A stretch of 5,482 nucleotides of DNA, from positions 1 to 5,482 of the forward strand of contig WQTJ01000077.1 in assembly GCA_009786345.1 (NCBI GenBank). Direction: 5' to 3'. Below are positions 1-5,482 of this stretch, piece after piece (positions within the stretch are counted from its first letter, which is position 1; each line of letters opens with the position of its first letter). This DNA is from Dehalococcoidia bacterium. Its GTDB lineage: Bacteria; Chloroflexota; Dehalococcoidia; Dehalococcoidales; UBA1222. Both the position numbers and the translations under genes were made by a program. The notes under the pieces are model-generated. The model was not told where the DNA came from and ran no database searches. It was given only the letters and a program-made list of their open reading frames with translations.

Positions 1-449
1 TTTGTGACGTTATTGATATCTCCTGTAAGCCCCAGCGAGAAAGGTGTAAGGGGGACGCATTGCGCCAGCCCCCCGCCGGCTGCGCTGCCCTTGATATTAA
101 AAGTGGGCCCGCTGGATGGCTGGCGTATTGCTCCGGAAGAGTTTTTGCCCAGTGCGCTTAATCCGTCAACCAGTCCCATGGTAGTTGTGCTTTTGCCTTC
201 TCCGAGGGGGGTTGGGGTAATAGCGGTTACAACAATATATTTGCCGTTGGGACGTTTTTCCAAACGTTTGAGCAATGCGGCAAAATCAACTTTACCGATG
301 TAATGCTCATAAGGCATCAATTCTTCTTGATGGACGCCCCATTTTTGTGCTAATTCCGTGATGCGCATCATGCGGGATTCGGCTGCTTCGGCTATCTGCC
401 AGTCAGCCATTTTTGTTGGATCAAGTACATTAGAATCAAATTTTGTCAA
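1..449 (-). CDS. fhs: Formate-tetrahydrofolate ligase, N-terminal part (runs off left edge)
   Basis: This enzyme joins formate to tetrahydrofolate using ATP, giving 10-formyl-tetrahydrofolate. It is cytosolic and serves one-carbon metabolism, including the methyl branch of the Wood-Ljungdahl pathway. About 149 codons are visible; the family usually has about 550-600 residues, so most of the gene lies outside the window. The ATP-binding P-loop TPTPLGEGKSTTTMG is at residues 78-92. The segment RQPSSGPTFNIKGSAAGGGL ends at residue 128 and matches the conserved REPSLGP...KGGAAGGGY region with several changes. LTGDIN follows near the edge. The start is TTG at 449-447, giving MTKFDSNVLDP. It has AGAGGA seven bases upstream, and an in-frame TGA at 464-462 limits any extension. 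ATG at 410-408 is possible but would lose conserved-looking N-terminus. It is divergent from aspS. The family call is very sure; the physiological direction of the reaction is not visible. Confidence 0.93.
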   Translation of the reverse strand, partial: MTKFDSNVLDPTKMADWQIAEAAESRMMRITELAQKWGVHQEELMPYEHYIGKVDFAALLKRLEKRPNGKYIVVTAITPTPLGEGKSTTTMGLVDGLSALGKNSSGAIRQPSSGPTFNIKGSAAGGGLAQCVPLTPFSLGLTGDINNVT

Positions 450-456
450 AATGGGT

Positions 457-462
457 TCCTCT
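457..462 (-). promoter_or_regulatory. Ribosome binding site of the formate-tetrahydrofolate ligase gene
   Basis: AGAGGA on the minus strand lies seven bases before the TTG at 449-447. This spacing decides for the TTG start over the internal ATG at 410-408, which has no comparable purine-rich sequence at the right distance. Confidence 0.6.
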
Positions 463-483
463 CATGAATAAATGCTACCTCTA

Positions 484-514
484 ATTATGCCATGTTTGAG
501 GGGGCTTTTGGCAA
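484..514 (-). promoter_or_regulatory. Possible promoter for the formate-tetrahydrofolate ligase gene
   Basis: On the minus strand, TTGCCA (514-509) resembles a -35 box and CATAAT (489-484) a -10 box. The spacer is 19 bases, longer than ideal. The -10 is preceded by TGG, which fits an extended -10 (TGn) element and could compensate. Transcription would start near 477, giving a leader of roughly 28 bases before the TTG start. This is an inference from consensus matching alone. Confidence 0.4.
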
Positions 515-539
515 GTATATATTTTATATTTTGCTTGCC
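510..539. repeat. Inverted repeat between the divergent genes
   Basis: GGCAAG at 510-515 is mirrored by CTTGCC at 534-539, with an 18-base, almost wholly A/T spacer between them. The arms coincide with the two predicted -35 boxes, one on each strand. The symmetry may therefore only reflect two similar -35 sequences placed back to back. Binding by a regulator is possible but not shown. The arms are short and the spacer long, so a transcript hairpin is unlikely. Confidence 0.5.
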
Positions 540-563
540 GTCACATACAATGTAAGCTATAAT
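535..563 (+). promoter_or_regulatory. Predicted sigma-70-type promoter of aspS
   Basis: TTGCCG at 535-540 is a good -35 box, and a perfect TATAAT lies at 558-563 with the ideal 17-base spacing. The A/T-rich run just upstream (516-532) could act as an UP element. Transcription should begin near 570, leaving a leader of about 27 bases. That is too short for a T-box or other riboswitch, so tRNA-dependent leader control of aspS is not supported here. The promoter probably serves aspS, tig and clpP together. Confidence 0.75.
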
Positions 564-596
564 TAGCTTTTAGTAAATTCTTTAACTAGGATAATT

Positions 597-2387
597 GTGT
601 TTAGAACTCATAATTCCCATGAATTAAATGCTCATTTGGCAGGTCAGAAAGTGACTGTTGCCGGATGGGTTGACCGTCGCCGGGACCATGGTGGGTTGAT
701 TTTTATCGATGTGCGCGACCGGTCAGGTTTGGTGCAGGTGATATTCAATCCGGAATTATCTGCTGATTGTCACAAGCTGGCTGAGGATTTGCGCAGCGAG
801 TTTGTGGTGCAAGTGACAGGAGTGATTTCGTTGCGCCCTGAGGGCACTAAAAACCCCAAACTGGCTACAGGTGAAATTGAAATTCTAGCTGATAATCTCA
901 CAGTTCTTAACACTTCGGAAACACCGCCATTTTACATAAATGAGGATGTAGACGTAGAGGAAAACTTACGTCTTAAGTACCTTTATCTAAATATGCGCCG
1001 TCCGCGTGTGCGTGACATTATTTTGCTGCGTCATCAAGTGATGCGTTTTATGCGCAGCTATTTTGATGCTCTGTCGTTTGTCGAAGTGGAAACGCCTATT
1101 TTGGGCAAGAGTACGCCGGAAGGGGCGCGTGATTACCTTGTTCCTTCACGTGTACATCTCGGCAAGTTTTACGCTTTGCCTCAGTCTCCGCAGCAGATGA
1201 AGCAGCTTCTTATGGTTGGCGGTATTGAGCGCTATTACCAGATTGCCAAATGTTTTCGTGATGAGGATACCCGTGCTGACCGCCAACCGGAGTTTACCCA
1301 GCTTGATGTAGAGATGAGCTTTATTGATGAAGCGGACATCATATCTATTGCTGAGGAAATGTTCATTAGTTTGGTGCGCCATTTACGTCCAAACAAGCGT
1401 ATGACCATACCATTTCCGCGTATTACCTATACTGAAGCCATGGAGTGCTATGGTTCTGACAAGCCAGACTTGCGTTTTGATATGCGTATAGGTGACGTAT
1501 CGCAGATAGTTTCAGACAGTGAGTTCGGTGTTTTCAAAAATACTATTGCTTCCGACTGCAAGGTGAAAGCTATTGCCTTGCCTGGTTGCGGGGCTTATTC
1601 GCGTCAGGAATTGGCTCATCTCACTGAACTTGCGCAAAGCTATGGAGCTAAAGGTTTGTTGAGTTTGGCTTTAGGCGAATGCGCATCTATCGATGCTCTT
1701 ACTATGGAACATGTGAAGTCGGTGGCAGCCAAATATCTTACACTGGAACAAATCAAGCAGATAGCTGTTCGCACTGGTGCAAAACCAGGAGACTTAATTG
1801 TATTTGTGGCTGATTCTGATGCAGTAGTAACCAATTCTCTTGGCAAGTTGCGTCAGGAAATGGGGCTACGGCTTAAACTTGCTGATCCTGAACAGTTTGC
1901 TTTCGCTTGGGTGGTGGATTTTCCTCTTCTGGAATGGAATAATGACTTTAACCGTTGGCAGGCAACTCATCATCCGTTTACTTCTCCGATGGAAGCAGAT
2001 ATTCCGCTATTGGATACTGCTCCATCAAAGGCAGGCTCGCGCGCTTATGATATAGTGCTTAATGGGCATGAAGTTGGCGGAGGTTCTATTCGTATCCATC
2101 AAGCATGGCTGCAGCGTAAGATTTTCCAAGTGATGGGTTATAACGATGCCGAAATAGATGAGCGCTTTGGGCATTTGTTGGAAGCTTTTTCATATGGCGC
2201 ACCTCCCCATGGTGGTATAGCTGTGGGGCTTGATCGTTTGGTTATGCTGCTTTCTGATGCAGGCAATATCCGCGATGTGATTCCTTTTCCCAAAAACCAA
2301 AATGCGGTGGATATGCTATTCAATGCTCCAGCTCCCGCGACTGCAGAGCAATTAAGAGATGTGCATATACAGTTGCGTGAAGAATAA
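597..2387 (+). CDS. aspS: Aspartyl-tRNA synthetase, bacterial type, probably non-discriminating
   Basis: This cytosolic class II synthetase charges tRNA-Asp with aspartate. Its 596 residues fit the bacterial family (E. coli about 590). In order: an N-terminal anticodon-binding OB fold (about 1-110, with GWVDRRRDHGG at 23-33); class II motif 1 around LRHQVMRFMRSYF; motif 2 FRDEDTRADRQPEF at 220-233 with ATP-binding Arg221; the bacterial GAD insertion (roughly 300-430); FAWVVDFPL from 436; GGGSIRIH at 494-501; and motif 3 ending GLDRLVMLL with Arg547. The start is GTG at 597, with a modest TAGGA upstream, and it gives the family-typical MFRTHNSHELN. His31 and Gly83 match positions that mark synthetases also charging tRNA-Asn, where E. 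coli has Leu and Lys. That would require the GatCAB amidotransferase, which is not in this window. First gene of the likely aspS-tig-clpP operon, 22 bases before tig. Confidence 0.97.
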   Translation: MFRTHNSHELNAHLAGQKVTVAGWVDRRRDHGGLIFIDVRDRSGLVQVIFNPELSADCHKLAEDLRSEFVVQVTGVISLRPEGTKNPKLATGEIEILADNLTVLNTSETPPFYINEDVDVEENLRLKYLYLNMRRPRVRDIILLRHQVMRFMRSYFDALSFVEVETPILGKSTPEGARDYLVPSRVHLGKFYALPQSPQQMKQLLMVGGIERYYQIAKCFRDEDTRADRQPEFTQLDVEMSFIDEADIISIAEEMFISLVRHLRPNKRMTIPFPRITYTEAMECYGSDKPDLRFDMRIGDVSQIVSDSEFGVFKNTIASDCKVKAIALPGCGAYSRQELAHLTELAQSYGAKGLLSLALGECASIDALTMEHVKSVAAKYLTLEQIKQIAVRTGAKPGDLIVFVADSDAVVTNSLGKLRQEMGLRLKLADPEQFAFAWVVDFPLLEWNNDFNRWQATHHPFTSPMEADIPLLDTAPSKAGSRAYDIVLNGHEVGGGSIRIHQAWLQRKIFQVMGYNDAEIDERFGHLLEAFSYGAPPHGGIAVGLDRLVMLLSDAGNIRDVIPFPKNQNAVDMLFNAPAPATAEQLRDVHIQLREE

Positions 2388-2398
2388 ATATCTGGAGT

Positions 2399-2404
2399 GA
2401 AGGA
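2399..2404 (+). promoter_or_regulatory. Ribosome binding site of tig
   Basis: GAAGGA lies five bases before the ATG at 2410, inside the 22-base gap after aspS. A second purine block, GGAG at 2394-2397, sits further upstream. There is no terminator or recognisable promoter in the gap, which supports co-transcription with aspS. Confidence 0.7.
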
Positions 2405-2409
2405 CTAAT

Positions 2410-3699
2410 ATGAAATTACTAGAGCACAAAAATGAAAACCATCAGGAAATCTTCAAGATGGAGCTGGAGCAGGAAGAGCTTGAAGAAATGCTGGATGGCG
2501 CTTATCAGCATCTTGTGAAAGAAGTAGATATTGATGGCTTCCGCAAAGGTAAGGCGCCTCGTGATGTGTTGGAACGCCGTGTTGGCAAGGATGGCCTTTT
2601 TGACCATGCGATGAAAGAGTATTTGCCTGTGATGATTGACGAAATGATGGTTGAAAATAAAATAAGTGCTTATGTCAATCCAACGGTGAGTGTTATCAGC
2701 CGTGGTCCGGTTGTATTTGAAGCAATCGTGCCATTGCCTCCGGATATTACTTTAGGGGATTACAACTCAATCAAAATGAAGCCCAGCCCAGTGGAAATTT
2801 CTGGCAATGAGATAGAGGAAGTCTTAAAGCAGGCGCAGCGCCAGGAAGCGGACTTGGTTGTCACTAACGCTCCAGCAGAGATGGAAGATGTCTTGGTTAT
2901 TGATGTCGATAGCGATGTCGAGGGTATGCCATATATCTCTGCTAAAGGAGATATGTTCCAACCAAAGCCAGGTTTGCGTTTTCCCGCACCTGGTTTTTCT
3001 GAGGAATTGTTAGGCATGAAGGCTGGTGATGAGAAAGAATTTACTCTTAAGTTACCTGATACTTTCAACACGGAGATGGCTGGTAAGGATGCGCATTTTC
3101 ATGTCAAGGTTAATGATGTGCGCCGTGAGGTATTGCCTGAGCTAAATGATGATTTTGCTCGCAAGCTTGACCCTGATAGCGATGGCATTGAGGCTGTGCG
3201 CCAGAATGTACACGATAACCTTAAACTTCGCGCAGAGGCACAGGAAAACAAGATATTTGAGGATAAAGTTATAGATGCTTTGGTGGAAAAGAGCCAGATT
3301 GCTTTCCCCCCGGTGTTGCTTAAAAGTGAAGTCGAGCGCATGATACGAGAGTATGTTGATCGCGTGCGTAATTCTACTAACAGCGAAGAAGAATTCAACT
3401 CAATTATAAAATCAACCGAGATGGATAAATTACACGAAACATATCGTCCGCAGGCGGAGCTGCGTGTTAAGCGTAATTTGGTTGTATCAAAGGTTGTTGA
3501 TATTGAAAAGGTTGAGGTGGACGAGGCTGATGTGGATATGCAAATAGCAGCTATAACCGCTGGACCAAGAGATCAAATTAAAAGTCAGACCGAGAGGACT
3601 GATTACCTTAACAAACCAGAAAACCGTGAAGCATTACGCTGGTGGTTGATTGCTGACAAGGCTAAACAACTGCTTGTGGATAAAGCCAAGGCTGATTAG
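2410..3699 (+). CDS. tig: Trigger factor (ribosome-associated chaperone)
   Basis: Trigger factor docks at the ribosome exit tunnel through protein L23 and shields emerging nascent chains. It has 429 residues, close to the usual 430-ish. The N-terminal ribosome-binding domain (about 1-115) carries the docking signature GFRKGKAP at 43-50. A linker leads to an FKBP-like prolyl isomerase domain at about 155-238, with [20 protein letters not shown] recognisable around 194-213. The helical C-terminal chaperone arms follow (about 245-429), rich in charged residues. The FKBP domain is divergent: the loop before the active-site helix reads [10 protein letters not shown] rather than the usual IPGFE, so isomerase activity may be reduced. 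The ATG start is backed by GAAGGA. It lies between aspS and clpP, 25 bases before clpP; tig next to clpP is a common bacterial arrangement. Confidence 0.96.
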   Translation: MKLLEHKNENHQEIFKMELEQEELEEMLDGAYQHLVKEVDIDGFRKGKAPRDVLERRVGKDGLFDHAMKEYLPVMIDEMMVENKISAYVNPTVSVISRGPVVFEAIVPLPPDITLGDYNSIKMKPSPVEISGNEIEEVLKQAQRQEADLVVTNAPAEMEDVLVIDVDSDVEGMPYISAKGDMFQPKPGLRFPAPGFSEELLGMKAGDEKEFTLKLPDTFNTEMAGKDAHFHVKVNDVRREVLPELNDDFARKLDPDSDGIEAVRQNVHDNLKLRAEAQENKIFEDKVIDALVEKSQIAFPPVLLKSEVERMIREYVDRVRNSTNSEEEFNSIIKSTEMDKLHETYRPQAELRVKRNLVVSKVVDIEKVEVDEADVDMQIAAITAGPRDQIKSQTERTDYLNKPENREALRWWLIADKAKQLLVDKAKAD

Positions 3700-3710
3700 A
3701 ATAGTATCAC

Positions 3711-3716
3711 AGGAGG
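3711..3716 (+). promoter_or_regulatory. Strong ribosome binding site that sets the clpP start
   Basis: AGGAGG, a full Shine-Dalgarno core, lies eight bases before the ATG at 3725. This fixes the start there. The longer in-frame reading from ATG 3650 would overlap tig and add 25 residues unlike any ClpP N-terminus. Confidence 0.9.
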
Positions 3717-3724
3717 TATTCGTT

Positions 3725-4333
3725 ATGGATTTTCAGAATGTTGTTCCTATGGTTATTGAAAGCGGAGCACGCGGAGAACGGGCTTATGATATTTACTCAT
3801 TGCTGCTCAAAGAGCGCATTGTTATATTGGGCACACCAATCAATGATCAGGTGGCTAATAGCATTGTAGCTCAGTTGCTTTTCCTTGATCGTGAAGATCC
3901 TGATAAGGACATTAATCTTTACATTAATTCTCCCGGCGGAGTGATTAATGCCGGATTAGCCATTTACGATACCATGCAGCTTATTCGCCCGCAGGTGTCT
4001 ACTATATGTGTTGGGTTGGCTGCTAGTATGGCTACGGTTTTGCTGTGCTCCGGTGCTAAAGGCAAGCGTTTTGCTTTGCCTAATGCTACCATTCATATGC
4101 ATCAGGCTATTGGCGGAGCGCAGGGACAGGCAACAGATATAGAGATTGCTGCTCGTGAGATTTTGCGCGTACAGGACATCATCCGCAATATTCTGGCGGA
4201 GAATACCGGACAGAGCATGGATAAAATCAGACACGATACAGATCGTGACTTTTATATGAATCCGGTACAGGCGCTGGAGTACGGTTTAATTGATGAGGTT
4301 CTGACGAAGCCTTCACCTAAGGACAAAAAATAG
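3725..4333 (+). CDS. clpP: ATP-dependent Clp protease proteolytic subunit
   Basis: ClpP is the serine peptidase that forms the barrel of Clp proteases. It degrades proteins fed in by AAA+ partners such as ClpX or ClpC, in the cytosol. The 202-residue product has the full catalytic triad: Ser101 in GLAASMA, His126 in IHMHQ, and Asp175 in [14 protein letters not shown] at 68-73 forms the oxyanion-hole strand region. The N-terminus [13 protein letters not shown] resembles the short ClpP leader and axial-loop region, so any propeptide is about a dozen residues at most. The usual GQAAS is GLAAS here, a conservative change next to the nucleophile. It lies 25 bases after tig with a strong ribosome binding site. 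clpX, often the next gene, is absent: the following gene is on the opposite strand, 15 bases away. The enzyme should be active. Confidence 0.97.
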   Translation: MDFQNVVPMVIESGARGERAYDIYSLLLKERIVILGTPINDQVANSIVAQLLFLDREDPDKDINLYINSPGGVINAGLAIYDTMQLIRPQVSTICVGLAASMATVLLCSGAKGKRFALPNATIHMHQAIGGAQGQATDIEIAAREILRVQDIIRNILAENTGQSMDKIRHDTDRDFYMNPVQALEYGLIDEVLTKPSPKDKK

Positions 4334-4348
4334 CCGGCTGAATGGGTG

Positions 4349-5008
4349 TTAGCGTTTACGCTTAAAAGGTTTTCTAATTTGGCGTAACAGACTGCGGAAG
4401 TAGATTGCTACGGACGGACGTTTTCCGTGTATCTTGGCATGTGAAATGCTTTGCAGAAATTCATCGCGGCTGTTGAAATTGGGAATGGTGATATAGGCGC
4501 GTCCTATATCTGCTATTGAATGTGCATCTGATCCAGCACCGAGCAATAGATTATGCTTAATGGCAAACTCTTTTGGCAATTTCAGATCTTGAAATTGAAT
4601 TGTACGAGCGTTGAAAACCTCTATGATATCTATTTGGTTAGCAATGCGCTCTAAAGTGTGCGCTTTCATAGCAGAAGAGCGGTAGCGGTCGAATGGGTGA
4701 GGAATGCACACTACTCCTCCCTGTGAATGGATGCGTTGTATAGTTTCTTCAGGCGAGAGTCCATTTGGTATGCTCTCTTTGAGAAACAGCCCAATGATTT
4801 CGCCTTCACTGGATGCTACTTCTTCGCCGACGATTATCTTAAACGGTGTGTCTTTGGATGCCATAGCCAATGCCCCTTCGGCGGTGCCGTGATCGGTGAT
4901 GGCAATAGCTCCAAACTCTAACTTTTGGCAGCGTTCTATTAGTTGTTCCAGTGTTATATCTGAATCACCGGAATAACGTGTGTGTATATGAAGGTCGACT
5001 TTAATCAA
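4349..5008 (-). CDS. PHP-domain metal-dependent phosphoesterase, substrate unknown
   Basis: This 219-residue protein is a stand-alone PHP (polymerase and histidinol phosphatase) domain. Such enzymes hydrolyse phosphoesters with a metal cluster; members act on nucleotides, histidinol phosphate or nucleic acid ends. Likely metal ligands are visible: HIHTRYSGD (His7, His9), TDHG (Asp39, His40), GEE (Glu62/63), CIPHPFDR (His104), and GSDAH (Asp161, His163). In the fourth strand the common GHLLGL motif reads GEIIGL, with Glu70 in place of His. The last 25 residues are strongly basic (RQIRKPFKRKR at the end), which could favour nucleic acid or membrane contact. There is no signal peptide. The start is TTG at 5008-5006: an in-frame TGA at 5026-5024 and the need for His7 leave no other good choice. 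It follows the M24 peptidase gene by 19 bases and is probably co-transcribed with it. No specific function can be assigned. Confidence 0.88.
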   Translation of the reverse strand: MIKVDLHIHTRYSGDSDITLEQLIERCQKLEFGAIAITDHGTAEGALAMASKDTPFKIIVGEEVASSEGEIIGLFLKESIPNGLSPEETIQRIHSQGGVVCIPHPFDRYRSSAMKAHTLERIANQIDIIEVFNARTIQFQDLKLPKEFAIKHNLLLGAGSDAHSIADIGRAYITIPNFNSRDEFLQSISHAKIHGKRPSVAIYFRSLLRQIRKPFKRKR

Positions 5009-5018
5009 AGTAAGGTGT

Positions 5019-5024
5019 TCCTTT
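5019..5024 (-). promoter_or_regulatory. Ribosome binding site of the PHP-domain gene
   Basis: AAAGGA on the minus strand lies ten bases before the TTG start at 5008. The spacing is slightly long, and together with TTG this suggests modest translation. The site sits in the short gap after the peptidase stop codon. Confidence 0.55.
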
Positions 5025-5027
5025 CAA

Positions 5028-5482
5028 CTATTTGCTTGCCACAGAAAGCGTTCTTATTCTACCATTTTCTAGTACCACACTATCTTCAATACGCACTCCG
5101 CCCCATCCCGGTAAGTAGATGCCCGGCTCTATTGTAAAGGCCATGCCGTTTTGTAGTATATCCTGCGAGCTTGCACCAAGCCGCGGTGATTCATGTACTG
5201 CCAGCCCGATGCCATGCCCTAAACCATGTCCGAATTTATCTCCATAGCCGGCGGCTTTTATTACGGAACGTGCTATGCAGTCAGCTTCACTGCCGCTCAT
5301 TCCGGCGTGAATATTTTCTTCTGCTGACAGTTGTGCTTGCAACACGGTGTTGTATATGTGGCGGAATTGTGCATCCTCTGCTCCTAGGCATATGGTACGT
5401 GTCAGGTCGCTAATGTAGCCGCCGCATTTGGCACCGATATCAATGATGACAGGCTCACTTTCTTTTATGATATAGTCGCATG
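5028..5482 (-). CDS. M24-family aminopeptidase (Xaa-Pro aminopeptidase-like), C-terminal part (runs off right edge)
   Basis: The visible 151 residues are the C-terminal half of a pita-bread-fold metallopeptidase, most like Xaa-Pro aminopeptidases and dipeptidases (PepP/PepQ type). These remove an N-terminal residue or dipeptide next to proline in the cytosol. All five expected metal ligands are seen: Asp in VIIDIGAK, Asp in GGYISDLTRT, His in GHGIGLAVHE, Glu in FTIEPGIY and Glu in GVRIEDSVV. The reading stays open to the right edge beyond the internal ATG at 5345, so the N-terminal half lies outside. GHGLGHGIGLAVHESPRL favours the Xaa-Pro branch over methionine aminopeptidase, but without the N-terminal domain the choice between PepP and PepQ is open. 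It ends TAG at 5030-5028, 19 bases before the PHP gene on the same strand. Confidence 0.92.
   Translation of the reverse strand, partial: CDYIIKESEPVIIDIGAKCGGYISDLTRTICLGAEDAQFRHIYNTVLQAQLSAEENIHAGMSGSEADCIARSVIKAAGYGDKFGHGLGHGIGLAVHESPRLGASSQDILQNGMAFTIEPGIYLPGWGGVRIEDSVVLENGRIRTLSVASK

Noticed and set aside
4..303. Open plus-strand reading of 99 codons
   Set aside because: It lies antisense to the ligase gene, which has a clear P-loop and family motifs. The plus-strand product resembles nothing and has no ribosome binding site.
564..596. T-box or attenuator leader before aspS
   Set aside because: The predicted leader is only about 27 bases, with no conserved T-box sequence and no hairpin.
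2760..3071. Open minus-strand reading of 103 codons inside tig
   Set aside because: It is a shadow of a strongly supported trigger factor gene, with no recognisable domain. The other antisense readings within aspS, tig and clpP are rejected for the same reason.
3650..3724. N-terminal extension of clpP starting at ATG 3650
   Set aside because: It would overlap the end of tig in another frame, lacks a ribosome binding site and adds non-ClpP sequence. AGGAGG at 3711-3716 clearly serves ATG 3725.
4332..4339. Perfect palindrome AGCCGGCT next to an A/T run, considered as a terminator
   Set aside because: It has no loop, so at most two or three pairs could form in RNA. On the minus strand a short T-run follows, but the structure is too weak for an intrinsic terminator.
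4351..4362. Small hairpin AGCG-TTTA-CGCT at the end of the PHP gene, considered as a clpP terminator
   Set aside because: The stem is only four pairs, is not followed by a proper T-run, and overlaps PHP codons.

Overview
The window looks like ordinary bacterial chromosome carrying conserved core genes. It holds six protein genes. Two are cut by the window edges: formate-tetrahydrofolate ligase on the left and an M24 aminopeptidase on the right. I see no rRNA, tRNA, CRISPR array, insertion sequence or phage gene. Base composition is moderate and codon use looks even throughout. The forms of trigger factor, ClpP, the PHP protein and the ligase remind me of Chloroflexota, perhaps Dehalococcoidia-like anaerobes. 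That placement rests on remembered family resemblance and is tentative.

Layout: 1-449 (minus) is the N-terminal part of an fhs-type ligase. Bases 450-596 form a divergent intergenic region with a good promoter for aspS and a plausible one for the ligase. Bases 597-4333 (plus) hold aspS, tig and clpP, closely spaced and probably co-transcribed. After a 15-base convergent gap, the minus strand carries a PHP-domain protein (4349-5008), preceded in its own transcription direction by the M24 peptidase (5028-5482). Those two form a second likely operon.

The plus-strand genes cover tRNA charging, folding of nascent chains and protein degradation, a protein-synthesis and quality-control group. clpX does not follow clpP here. 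The ligase belongs to one-carbon folate metabolism. The M24 enzyme probably trims peptides, and the PHP protein is a predicted metal-dependent phosphoesterase of unknown substrate.

I found no undescribed system. The most useful observations are sequence marks that AspRS is the non-discriminating type, an inverted repeat formed by two back-to-back -35 boxes, an atypical formate-tetrahydrofolate ligase signature, and a His-to-Glu change in the PHP metal-site region.
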